Of a stretch of DNA of 64,000 nucleotides, positions 51,355-59,410 are shown piece after piece. Position 1 is the first letter of the stretch, and each line of letters opens with the position of its first letter. The DNA is from JAYVSZ01 sp043774925. Its GTDB lineage: Bacteria > Pseudomonadota > Gammaproteobacteria > Burkholderiales > Methylophilaceae. The position numbers and the translations under genes are program-made. Under the pieces are notes generated by a model, which did not search any database, was not told the origin of the DNA, and saw only the letters and a program-made list of their open reading frames with translations. The DNA lies in assembly GCA_043774925.1 (NCBI GenBank), contig JAYVSZ010000018.1:1-64000 (forward strand), given 5' to 3'.

Positions 51355-52149
51355 ATGCAACAATACACTGAACTTTTACGCCACGTGCTTGCGCACGGCA
51401 ATGTTAAAACCGATCGCACGGGCACGGGTACAATTTCGGTATTCGGCTACCAGATGCGCTTTGATTTGAATGGGGGTTTTCCGCTGCTGACGACCAAAAA
51501 AGTGCATCTTAAATCGATTATTCACGAGCTGTTGTGGTTTTTGCAAGGCAGCACCAATATTGCCTATTTAAAAGAAAACGGTGTACGCATTTGGGATGAA
51601 TGGGCGGATGAAAATGGCAATTTAGGGCCTGTTTATGGTTACCAGTGGCGTAATTGGCCGAAGCCAGATGGCACGCATATTGACCAAATCACGCAGGTAG
51701 TGAATGCGATTAAAACCAACCCCGATTCACGTCGCTTGATTGTAAGCGCTTGGAATGTAGCGGATGTCGATCAGATGAAACTGCCACCTTGTCATGCGTT
51801 TTTTCAGTTTTATGTGGCCGATGGTCGTTTAAGCTGCCAGTTGTATCAACGTAGCGCCGATATTTTTCTTGGCGTGCCATTTAATATTGCGTCTTACGCG
51901 CTTTTAACCATGATGGTAGCGCAAGTATGCGGCTTAAAACTGGGCGATTTTGTACATACTTTGGGCGATGCGCATATTTATAGCAACCACATGGAGCAGG
52001 TGCAAGAGCAGCTTATGCGTTCGCCAAAAGCCTTGCCGCAAATGCACATTAATTCAGCAGTCAACGATATTTTTAGCTTTAAGTTTGAAGATTTTACGCT
52101 GGAAAATTACGATCCAGATCCAGCCATCAAAGCGCCAGTTGCGGTGTAA
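51355..52149 (+). CDS. thyA: Thymidylate synthase
   Basis: The 264-residue protein has DRTGTGTISVFGYQMRFDL at the start, ELLWFLQGSTNI, the catalytic Cys in MKLPPCHAFFQFYV near residue 146, and GDAHIYSNH at the C-terminal half. It makes dTMP from dUMP using methylene-tetrahydrofolate. folA, which regenerates tetrahydrofolate from the dihydrofolate produced, is at 56.3 kb. Confidence 0.96.
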   Translation: MQQYTELLRHVLAHGNVKTDRTGTGTISVFGYQMRFDLNGGFPLLTTKKVHLKSIIHELLWFLQGSTNIAYLKENGVRIWDEWADENGNLGPVYGYQWRNWPKPDGTHIDQITQVVNAIKTNPDSRRLIVSAWNVADVDQMKLPPCHAFFQFYVADGRLSCQLYQRSADIFLGVPFNIASYALLTMMVAQVCGLKLGDFVHTLGDAHIYSNHMEQVQEQLMRSPKALPQMHINSAVNDIFSFKFEDFTLENYDPDPAIKAPVAV

Positions 52150-52158
52150 TTTTGGACG

Positions 52159-52226
52159 AAAAAAAGAGGCTGCCCTATGCTAGTAGGACAGCCTCTACTT
52201 GTGACTCTCAGGGGTAAGTCACAAGT
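52159..52226 (-). terminator. Terminator of the EF-hand gene and a second stem-loop
   Basis: AGAGGCTG (52165-52172) pairs with CAGCCTCT (52189-52196), extended inward by CCTA/TAGG, with seven T following on the minus strand. It terminates the minus-strand EF-hand gene and may act weakly for thyA. Adjacent, ACTTGTGACT (52197-52206) pairs perfectly with AGTCACAAGT (52217-52226). Confidence 0.8.
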
Positions 52227-52238
52227 AAGCTGAGCGTT

Positions 52239-52613
52239 TTAATTCGTTGTTGGGGTCACTGCTGAAGGTGCGGCTGCAGTTAAAGCAGCCTTGTAATTGG
52301 CATATTCATCAGCGGCAATCATGCCGTCATGGTTCACATCAGTTGCGTCAAATTGCGCAGCCAATGCTTTATCTTTTACAGCTTCTTTTAGTGAGAGTTT
52401 GCCGTCAGCGTTGCCATCTAAGCGTTTAAAATCAGGGTCAACTGGTGCTTTAGTCATTGCATCTGCTGGTTTAATTTCACCAGCCTTCATTTCTTCTTTT
52501 ACAGCACTCTTGCTATCAGCAAATGTGGGGGTGCTTAGACCCGCGAATAATAGGGTAGATGCTAGGCCTGCTAAAATTGGGCTAACGATTTTGCGTGAAA
52601 AATTGAAATTCAT
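52239..52613 (-). CDS. Exported EF-hand protein with sigma-54/GlrR-type promoter
   Basis: From ATG 52613 this is 124 residues: a signal peptide (cleavage likely after TPTFA, near residue 32) and two EF-hand loops, DGNADGKLSLKE and DVNHDGMIAADE, 14 residues apart, with an Ala/Pro/Thr-rich tail. It should bind calcium (or possibly another hard cation) in the periplasm. An upstream in-frame ATG at 52685 would lie over the sigma-54 promoter, so ATG 52613 with AGGAG a few bases upstream is chosen. The promoter carries two GlrR-type sites, and glrR lies just upstream on the same strand, implying control by the GlrK-GlrR system. Confidence 0.85.
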   Translation of the reverse strand: MNFNFSRKIVSPILAGLASTLLFAGLSTPTFADSKSAVKEEMKAGEIKPADAMTKAPVDPDFKRLDGNADGKLSLKEAVKDKALAAQFDATDVNHDGMIAADEYANYKAALTAAAPSAVTPTTN

Positions 52614-52668
52614 TGCTGTACTCCTAATCTTATTAAAAATTTGCAACTTGTGATTGCATTGTTTAATT

Positions 52669-52715
52669 AGCGAGGTTCGTGCCAACTTTTTTAATTAAAT
52701 AAAATCAATAAGTTA
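52669..52715 (-). promoter_or_regulatory. Sigma-54 promoter with consensus IHF site
   Basis: On the minus strand TTGGCACGAACCTCGCT gives GG at 52683-52682, 10 bases, GC at 52671-52670, matching sigma-54 at nearly every conserved base. The IHF consensus AATCAA-TAAG-TTA lies at 52703-52715, the same distance from the -24 element as in the copy at 21739-21785. Predicted start near 52658, leaving a 45-base leader before ATG 52613. Confidence 0.85.
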
Positions 52716-52746
52716 AGTATTTTTCTGTTTTTTTGGAATGATTTTA

Positions 52747-52830
52747 TGTCGCCAAAATGAGACATGTAAATAGATGAAATTGCTAACCAATTGAATATTA
52801 ATAAGAAATGTTGTCGCTGTTTCACGACAA
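52747..52830. promoter_or_regulatory. Two GlrR-type upstream activator sites (TGTC-N10-GACA)
   Basis: Site 1 is TGTCGCCAAAATGAGACA at 52747-52764, extended to ATGTC/GACAT. Site 2 is TTGTC-N10-GACAA at 52811-52830. Both match TGTC-N10-GACA, the site established for enterobacterial GlrR at glmY and glmZ. Centres are 65 bp apart, about 97 and 162 bp upstream of the predicted start, a usual place for sigma-54 activators. glrR begins its 3' end only 21 bp beyond site 2. Confidence 0.75.
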
Positions 52831-52850
52831 AATCAGAGATGCACTTTTAA

Positions 52851-54209
52851 TTACAATTCGTCATTGTTTTTAAAGGCATTTGCTTGGATATGATGACGCT
52901 CTAAAAGTCGATAAAACTCAGTGCGGTTGCGTTTTGCCAGTTTTGCCGCCTGTGTTACGTTGCCTTGTGTCGCTTTAAGTAGGCTAACAAGATAGTTTTG
53001 CTCGAATTGCTGGCGCGCTACATCCAGAGGAATCACTGTGTTGGATTCTTCTTGTAGCGCTTTTTGTACTAAGTTAACAGGAATAATTTGTGTGGTGGCG
53101 AGCACAACCGTTTGCTCCACAATGTTTTGCAACTGTCGCACATTACCCGGCCAATGGGCTGAAATCAATATTTCCAGCGCTTCTGGCGCAAAGCTGTGTA
53201 CCTTTTTTTTATATTTTTTATTGAACATTTTAATAAAATGGTTGGCCAGCAAGCTAATATCCTCGCGACGATTGGCTAAGGACGGGATTTCTAGACCGAC
53301 CACATTGATGCGATAAAATAAATCTTCGCGAAAGCGACCTTCGCGCTTTTCTTTGGCTAAATCGCGATGCGTGGCGGAGATGAGCCGCACATCAATGCGG
53401 ATATCTGCTGTGCTGCCAACTGGGCGAATGACGCGCTCTTGTAGCGCACGTAACACTTTTACTTGCAGCGCCTGCGGCATATCGCCAATTTCATCTAAAA
53501 ACAGTGTGCCGCCAGTTGCGCTCTCAAATAAGCCGACATGATTTTTTACAGCGCCAGTAAAGGCACCCTTAGTATGACCAAATAACTCAGATTCGAGTAG
53601 GTTTTCGGGAATCGCACCGCAGTTAATCGCAACAAAAGCATTATTGTAGCGCGGGCTGGCATGATGAATGGCGCGTGCTAGCAGTTCCTTGCCTGAGCCA
53701 CTTTCGCCTTGAATAAATACGCTGGCATCGGTTGCTGCTACCAATTTGGCTTGACCAAGTAGATTTTCCATTTGCGGGCTGCGCGTTAATATTTCTTCGC
53801 GCCAGCTTGCATTTTCCGTATCGTATTCCACTGCCTGCATGCCGCTCAAACGCAAAGCCGCAGCCACTTGCTGCAATAACTCTTGGCTATCGAATGGTTT
53901 GGTTAAAAAGCCAAACACGCCGCGTTGCGTGGCACGCACAGCATCTGGAATGGAGCCATGCGCAGTCAAAATAATCACTGGCAGCGTTGGGTGCGCGTTA
54001 TGCACCGCCTCCAGCAAGGCCATACCGTCCATCGCGGGCATGCGCAAATCGCTAATGACCAAGTCTGGCCGCTGTAGCGAAATGGCGGACATCGCCTCCA
54101 CACCATTGCAAGCGCTGGCAGTGTTGTAACCCGCCGCAACGAGGCGCATACTGATGAGCTTGAGAATGTCTTGATCGTCATCGACGACGAGAATGTTGGG
54201 TTTTTGCAT
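52851..54209 (-). CDS. glrR: Sigma-54-dependent response regulator GlrR (QseF-like)
   Basis: The 452-residue protein has a receiver domain (about 5-118, phospho-acceptor D54 in LVISDLRMPAMDG, DD at 10-12), an AAA domain with Walker A GESGSGKELLARAIH near 170, the sigma-54-contact loop KGAFTGAVK near 218, and a C-terminal Fis-type HTH (ATQGNVTQAAKLAKRNRTEFYRLLE near 420). It is an NtrC-type activator. The gene order glrK-qseG-glrR matches E. coli yfhK-yfhG-yfhA. It lies directly upstream of an EF-hand gene whose promoter has two TGTC-N10-GACA sites. Confidence 0.9.
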   Translation of the reverse strand: MQKPNILVVDDDQDILKLISMRLVAAGYNTASACNGVEAMSAISLQRPDLVISDLRMPAMDGMALLEAVHNAHPTLPVIILTAHGSIPDAVRATQRGVFGFLTKPFDSQELLQQVAAALRLSGMQAVEYDTENASWREEILTRSPQMENLLGQAKLVAATDASVFIQGESGSGKELLARAIHHASPRYNNAFVAINCGAIPENLLESELFGHTKGAFTGAVKNHVGLFESATGGTLFLDEIGDMPQALQVKVLRALQERVIRPVGSTADIRIDVRLISATHRDLAKEKREGRFREDLFYRINVVGLEIPSLANRREDISLLANHFIKMFNKKYKKKVHSFAPEALEILISAHWPGNVRQLQNIVEQTVVLATTQIIPVNLVQKALQEESNTVIPLDVARQQFEQNYLVSLLKATQGNVTQAAKLAKRNRTEFYRLLERHHIQANAFKNNDEL

Positions 54210-54212
54210 ACT

Positions 54213-54821
54213 TTATGGTTTGCTATCAGTTTTGGTGCTGCGCTCGTTCATGGTTTTTTCAATGTTTTTCAATTCGTTCAGTTTTTGCTCTAAGGCTTCG
54301 TGTTTTTGCTGTAAAGTTTCATACTTTTGCTGTAAAGTTTCAATTCTTTTTGCATCGTCACGACTTTTTTGAGATTGCTTGCTGTCGTCCTGCGCGTATT
54401 CATACAGCAGGCCAACTAGGGCGTTTTCTTGCGAATCTAAGCTGTCATCACGTAACAAGTCTTGCAGCAAAGCTTGCGCTTTTGCAGGGTCACGCAAGCG
54501 GCTCGTCGGTAGCGCCAGCATAATTGCTGCTTTGGCGCGTTGCATCAAGTTACTCTTGCTGTCGGCCAATGCCTGATTTGTGGCGGCAAACACCTTTTTT
54601 TGCGCATCGGGCGCTAAGTTTGAGTAGCTCTCAATAAATGACAGCAGTTCAATCAAGCGTTCATGTTTTTCTGGCAACATCTTAGCCACGGTGGCGGAAA
54701 TGCTCGTGCTGCTAGGCGGTGGAGCTTTAGTAGCGTCAGTTTTTACTGTGCTGTTTTTAGCCACACAGGCGCTAATTAACAACAAAGCGCAAATCCCTAA
54801 AATTAAATTTTTACAGTGCAT
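54213..54821 (-). CDS. qseG: QseG-like lipoprotein
   Basis: The 202-residue protein has a lipoprotein signal (lipobox ISAC, Cys near residue 19) and a C-terminal coiled coil with repeated ETLQQKYETLQQKHEAL segments. QseG (YfhG) is an outer-membrane lipoprotein that interacts with GlrK in E. coli. The middle is helical and charged. It sits between glrK and glrR, 3 bases before glrR, as in enterobacteria. The sequence has diverged, so the identity relies on position, length and the lipobox. Confidence 0.75.
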   Translation of the reverse strand: MHCKNLILGICALLLISACVAKNSTVKTDATKAPPPSSTSISATVAKMLPEKHERLIELLSFIESYSNLAPDAQKKVFAATNQALADSKSNLMQRAKAAIMLALPTSRLRDPAKAQALLQDLLRDDSLDSQENALVGLLYEYAQDDSKQSQKSRDDAKRIETLQQKYETLQQKHEALEQKLNELKNIEKTMNERSTKTDSKP

Positions 54822-54839
54822 TAAATCTCCAAAGTATGC

Positions 54840-56282
54840 TTAATTTTGAATCGGCAAACGCACAATAAAGTGCGCGCCTTGCTGCGTGGGCGCCAGTGCA
54901 ATGCTGCCACCGTGCGCTACTACCAAGTCTTTTGCAATAGTTAGGCCAAGCCCACTGCCATTAATCAAGCTTTTATTAATGGCTGCGCCGCGATAAAACG
55001 GATCGAACAATTTTTCTTGATCTTCTTTCGCTAAACCAGGGCCGCTATCTTGCACTTCAATCATAAGCCATTTTTTATCTTGCGCCGCACTTACTTTTAT
55101 TTGCCCTGCGCTAGGCGTGTATTTTACGGCGTTGGAAATAAGATTGTCTAAAATGATGGTAAGTTTCTCTTCGTCAACAATGATTTCTTGAGCAATCATT
55201 TCTTTGGCGTCAAAATTGGTTTCTACTGCAATTTGCTTGTTCCGAATACTCAGCGCATGCGCGTCAACCACCTTATTAATTAAGCCTGGCAAGTCAATTT
55301 TTTGCAGGCTTAACTTGGGCTGCAGCGCTTCAATCCGCGTGTAATTGAGCAGATTTTCTATCATTTTTTGCAGGCGCAAACTATTGTCGCGTAAAATGTG
55401 CGTAATTTCTCTTTGTTGCGCTGTCAGCGCGCCGCCAATACCATCATGCAGCAGCTCAGTCGCCTCGCGAATGGCTGTTAGCGGCGTTTTTAACTCATGC
55501 GAAACGTGACGCAAGAACTGTTGCTTCTGCTCGTTTAAATCTTTAAGCTCGCTGCGCAGCCAATCCAAACGCTGCCCTAATACACGCAAATCGCCCGGCC
55601 CATCAATCGCAATGGGTGCGTCATATTGGCCTTCGCCTAAGTTGCGAATCGCGCTATCCATGCGCCGAATGGGGCGCGCAAGCAAAAAAGTAATTGCGCC
55701 AGCGACCAATAAAGCCAAAGGAATCAGCACTAAACTTTGTAAAAATAAATTTCTTTGCGTTTTTTGTGCAGCAAGCGTCAGCTGCATAGATGCGCCATCA
55801 ATGGCCTTGTTATTTGCTTCGATAATCACTTCAATTTGTCGCGAGAGCTGGCTGAACGCATCCAAAAAGCCTAAATCTGTGGTTTTGTTGAGTTTGGCAT
55901 CAAGTACCTGGTTGTTTAGCTGCTGTGTTTGCAGTTGCAACGCACCAAGTTTTTCTTGCTGCTGCGCTTGTGCGCTCAGTGCAATTAAGCGTAAGTTTGC
56001 GTCACTAAATTTGGTATTTGCACTTGTATAATTGTTGAATAAACCTTCGTCTTGCAGCACAAAATATTGCCGAATGCTGCGCTCCATTAAATGTAACTGC
56101 TCTTGCATAGCGCGGCTTGCGCGCGTGGTTTCCAACGCTTTGGAGATGGTCGCCTCACTTTGCTTTGCCAGCGTGTCAAAAGCAAGGTTGGCGTTAATAA
56201 ATGCCCAAAGTAAAGGCAAAATGGCAAACGCAAAGCCAATCAGTAAAAGCTTTAAAAATGAAGCGGGGTAATGAATACGCAT
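54840..56282 (-). CDS. glrK: Sensor histidine kinase GlrK (QseE-like)
   Basis: From ATG 56282 this is 480 residues. Two membrane segments (about 8-28 and 178-198) enclose a helical periplasmic region with QEQLHLMERSIRQYF, an all-helical sensor fold. HAMP-like, HisKA (FLRHVSHELKTPLTAIREATELL, H near 268) and HATPase_c (NLISNAVKYTP, DSGPGLAKEDQEKLFDPFYRG, GSGLGLTIAKDLV) domains follow. It probably phosphorylates GlrR. The longer frame from 56345 overlaps the divergent folA promoter and is rejected. Confidence 0.9.
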   Translation of the reverse strand: MRIHYPASFLKLLLIGFAFAILPLLWAFINANLAFDTLAKQSEATISKALETTRASRAMQEQLHLMERSIRQYFVLQDEGLFNNYTSANTKFSDANLRLIALSAQAQQQEKLGALQLQTQQLNNQVLDAKLNKTTDLGFLDAFSQLSRQIEVIIEANNKAIDGASMQLTLAAQKTQRNLFLQSLVLIPLALLVAGAITFLLARPIRRMDSAIRNLGEGQYDAPIAIDGPGDLRVLGQRLDWLRSELKDLNEQKQQFLRHVSHELKTPLTAIREATELLHDGIGGALTAQQREITHILRDNSLRLQKMIENLLNYTRIEALQPKLSLQKIDLPGLINKVVDAHALSIRNKQIAVETNFDAKEMIAQEIIVDEEKLTIILDNLISNAVKYTPSAGQIKVSAAQDKKWLMIEVQDSGPGLAKEDQEKLFDPFYRGAAINKSLINGSGLGLTIAKDLVVAHGGSIALAPTQQGAHFIVRLPIQN

Positions 56283-56329
56283 GTTTAAGTCTAAAATGAA
56301 TCCGCAAAAACATCTAGTATAATAATGCA

Positions 56330-56812
56330 ATGACGACAATTTCACTGATCGTTGCCACTGCCAACAATGGTGTGATTGGCATCAACAATACCTTGCCTTG
56401 GCATTTGCCAGAGGATTTAAAGCGCTTTCGCGCGCTGACCACTGGGCATCATATCGTCATGGGACGCAAGACCTATGAATCGTTGGGGCGTTTACTGCCA
56501 AACCGCGTGACGGTGATTGTGACGCGCAATAAAAGCTACAAAGTGGAAGGCGCGCTCATCGCGCATTCGCTGCAGGAGGCGGTTAAATTGTGCAAAAATG
56601 ATGATGAAGTGTTTATTATCGGCGGCGCAGAGTTGTATAAGGAAGGTTTAAAAGTAGCACAACAACTTTACGTGACTGAAGTGGATTTAGATGTGCAGGG
56701 CGATGCGTTCTTTCCTGAATTTGATTTGCAGGATTGGCAGGAAACGTCACGCGAAGCGCATGTGAGCGAAAAGGGCTTGGCGTTTAATTATGTGGTTTAC
56801 GAACAAAAATAG
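56330..56812 (+). CDS. folA: Dihydrofolate reductase
   Basis: The 160-residue protein has MTTISLIVATANNGVIGINNTLPWHLPEDLKRFR (Trp and Asp of the active site), VMGRKTYESLG, and FIIGGAELY (GG of the NADPH site). It restores tetrahydrofolate. TATAAT at 56318-56323 lies only six bases before ATG 56330 and no Shine-Dalgarno is present, so the mRNA may be leaderless. It is divergent from glrK, with 47 bp between. Confidence 0.95.
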   Translation: MTTISLIVATANNGVIGINNTLPWHLPEDLKRFRALTTGHHIVMGRKTYESLGRLLPNRVTVIVTRNKSYKVEGALIAHSLQEAVKLCKNDDEVFIIGGAELYKEGLKVAQQLYVTEVDLDVQGDAFFPEFDLQDWQETSREAHVSEKGLAFNYVVYEQK

Positions 56813-56822
56813 TTAAAACACA

Positions 56823-56860
56823 TGGCCTGAGAGCCAATATCCATGCGGCTCTTAGGGCAG
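56823..56860. repeat. AATATC-loop hairpin (copy S2)
   Basis: GGCCTGAGAGCC, loop AATATCCATGC and GGCTCTTAGGGC (56824-56859) form an imperfect 12-bp stem (10 of 12 pairs). It lies between convergent folA and the decarboxylase gene, where it could serve as a terminator in both directions. Confidence 0.55.
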
Positions 56861-56882
56861 AATCTTTCGCATTCAGTTTGAA

Positions 56883-59123
56883 TTAAGCGCGCACACAATC
56901 GACGTAATAGATTGCTTTGCCATCTTCAATTTTTTTCACTAAGCCATGCACATCGGTTTCAAATCCCGGGAATTTCTCATTAAATTCACGCGCGAATTTG
57001 AGGTAATTTACAATGATTTTGTTGAACTGTTCGCCAGGAATTAATAGTGGAATGCCAGGCGGGTAGGGCGTGAGCAGGATGGCGGTAATACGGCCTTCCA
57101 GCGCATCAATCGGCACGCGGTCAATGTCGCGGTGCGCCACTTTAGCAAACGCGTCGGTCGGCTTCATGGCGGGAATCATGTCCGATAAATACATCTCCGT
57201 CGTTAGGCGCGCCACATCGTTGGCCTTGTAAACATCGTGAATTTGCGTGCATAAATCACGCAAGCCCAAGCGTTCGTAACGCGGTTGCTTTTGCACAAAT
57301 TCTGGTAATACTTTCCACAGTGGTTGGTTCTTGTCGTAGTCATCTTTAAACTGCTGCAAAGCCGCTACCATGGTGTTCCAGCGGCCTTTGGTGATGCCGA
57401 TAGTAAACATAATAAAGAACGAATACAGGCCAGTTTTCTCTACAATCACGCCATGTTCTGCGAGGTATTTGGTGACAATCGCAGCGGGAATGCCGAATTT
57501 GTCTGAGAAGTTGCCGTTAATATCCAAGCCGGGCGTGATGATGGTGGCTTTAATTGGGTCTAGCATGTTAAAGCCTTCGGCCAAGTTACCAAAGTCATGC
57601 CAAGCCTCGTTCGCTTTCAGTATCCATGCATCGCGCTCTTCGATGCCTTCTTCCGAAAGGTCATCTGGACCCCACACTTTGAACCACCAATCTGCACCCC
57701 ATTCTTCATCCACTTTACGCATGGCGCGGCGAAAATCTAGCGCTTCTTTGATGGATTCTTCGACCAAAACCGTGCCGCCAGGCGCTTCCATCATGGCCGC
57801 TGCCACATCGCAGCTTGCCACAATCGAATACTGTGGGCTAGTCGACATGTGCATTAAATACGCTTCGTTAAACACATCGCGGTCGAGCTGGTGATTGACT
57901 GCGTCTTGCACTAAAATTTGGCTGGCTTGGCTTAATCCCGCCAGCAATTTATGTGTGGATTGCGTTGAAAATACCATGCTGTCTTTGCAGCGCGGACGGT
58001 CTGCGCCAATCGCGTGGTAGTCGCCATAAAAGTCATGAAAAGTCGCGTGCGGTAACCAAGCTTCATCAAAATGCAGCGTGTCGATTTTGCCATCGAGCAT
58101 TTCTTTAATTTCTTCCACGTTGTATAGCACGCCATCGTAAGTGGATTGCGTAATCGTCAACACGCGTGGTTTGGCGTTTTTATCGAGCGCAAATGGGTTT
58201 TTAGCAATTTTCTTTTGGATATTTTCCCAAGAAAATTCGCTCTTTGGAATCGGCCCGATAATGCCAAAATGGTTACGTGTTGGCATCAAAAACACGGGCA
58301 CCGCGCCTGTCATAATAATGGAGTGCAATACGGATTTATGGCAGTTGCGGTCAACCACCACCACATCGCCCGGCGCAACCGTGCTGTTCCACACAATTTT
58401 ATTGCTAGTTGAAGTACCGTTCGTCACAAAATACAAATGATCGCAGTTGTAAATGCGCGCCGCGTTGCGCTCAGAAGCCGCAATTGGCCCTGTGTGGTCG
58501 AGCAGTTGACCAAGTTCATCTACCGCGTTACACACGTCCGCGCGCAACATATTCTCGCCAAAAAACTGGTGAAACATTTGGCCAACGGGCGATTTTAAAA
58601 ACGCTACGCCACCCGAGTGACCGGGGCAATGCCATGAGTACGAGCCGTCGGCAGCGTAATGCGTAAGCGCTTTGAAAAAAGGCGGTGGCAGGCTCTCTAG
58701 GTAAGTTTTTGCTTCGCGGATAATCATGCGCGCTACAAACTCTGGCGTATCTTCATTCATGTGAATAAAGCCGTGCAACTCGCGCAACACATCATTGGGA
58801 ATGTGCCGACTGGTGCGGGTTTCGCCGTGTAAGAAAATTGGGATTTCTTCGTTACGATAACGAATTTCTTCGACAAAACTGCGCAATTGGTTAATCGCTT
58901 CAGGTTTTTCTTCTACAATTTCCTCGTCATCAATCGACAAGATAAAGGCTGAAGCGCGACTTTGCTGTTGCGCGAATGAAGTTAAATCACCGTAACTGGT
59001 AACGCCAAGCACCTCAAAACCTTCCACTTCGATGGCTTTCGCAAGCACACGAATGCCTAACCCTGACGAGTTGTCGGTGCGGAAGTCTTCATCGATGATG
59101 ACAACGGGAAACTTAAATTTCAT
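56883..59123 (-). CDS. Orn/Lys/Arg decarboxylase (fold-type I PLP enzyme)
   Basis: The 746-residue protein has the three-domain layout of biodegradative basic-amino-acid decarboxylases: an N-terminal receiver-like wing (about 1-130, with VVIIDEDFRTDNSSGLGIRVLA), the PLP domain with STQSTHKLLAGLSQASQ holding the PLP lysine near residue 385, and a C-terminal domain. The exact substrate (arginine, lysine or ornithine) cannot be told by eye. In this pathway context it could feed polyamine synthesis. It stands alone; a repeat pair lies upstream. Confidence 0.88.
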   Translation of the reverse strand: MKFKFPVVIIDEDFRTDNSSGLGIRVLAKAIEVEGFEVLGVTSYGDLTSFAQQQSRASAFILSIDDEEIVEEKPEAINQLRSFVEEIRYRNEEIPIFLHGETRTSRHIPNDVLRELHGFIHMNEDTPEFVARMIIREAKTYLESLPPPFFKALTHYAADGSYSWHCPGHSGGVAFLKSPVGQMFHQFFGENMLRADVCNAVDELGQLLDHTGPIAASERNAARIYNCDHLYFVTNGTSTSNKIVWNSTVAPGDVVVVDRNCHKSVLHSIIMTGAVPVFLMPTRNHFGIIGPIPKSEFSWENIQKKIAKNPFALDKNAKPRVLTITQSTYDGVLYNVEEIKEMLDGKIDTLHFDEAWLPHATFHDFYGDYHAIGADRPRCKDSMVFSTQSTHKLLAGLSQASQILVQDAVNHQLDRDVFNEAYLMHMSTSPQYSIVASCDVAAAMMEAPGGTVLVEESIKEALDFRRAMRKVDEEWGADWWFKVWGPDDLSEEGIEERDAWILKANEAWHDFGNLAEGFNMLDPIKATIITPGLDINGNFSDKFGIPAAIVTKYLAEHGVIVEKTGLYSFFIMFTIGITKGRWNTMVAALQQFKDDYDKNQPLWKVLPEFVQKQPRYERLGLRDLCTQIHDVYKANDVARLTTEMYLSDMIPAMKPTDAFAKVAHRDIDRVPIDALEGRITAILLTPYPPGIPLLIPGEQFNKIIVNYLKFAREFNEKFPGFETDVHGLVKKIEDGKAIYYVDCVRA

Positions 59124-59147
59124 TCAAATACCTTCATAAATTAATTT

Positions 59148-59395
59148 TGCGGGCGAATCGCTTCGTCGCGTGCTCGCTCAATCCTCGCCGTAATAAAACA
59201 TACTGTCTCGTCTCTCGCTCCGCGTCTTCTCGCACTTCATCCCGCAAATTTAATTTCTGCTAGGTATTAGTGTTTTATTTTACGCCATTTAACCGTGACG
59301 AGCGAAGCTAATACAAGGCGGCAATTGAGCATCGACGAAATAGTATGTTTTATACATTGAGGAAGATGAGAAAGAAGCCAACACAGTATTAGCGA
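59148..59395. repeat. Inverted pair of the dispersed ~100-bp repeat (copies R3 and R4)
   Basis: R3 lies on the minus strand at about 59148-59247; its reverse strand reads GCGGGATGAAGTGC and later GGCGAGGAT. R4 lies on the plus strand at about 59296-59395 with TACAAGGCGG, ATAGTATGTTTTAT and TTGAGGA. Both contain (A)CA/ATAGTATGTTTTA-type blocks. As with R0/R1 at 23231-23486, the two copies form a head-to-head pair. They fill the 287-bp gap between the decarboxylase and dcd genes. Confidence 0.65.
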
Positions 59396-59410
59396 GCGTA
59401 GTAGGATAAA

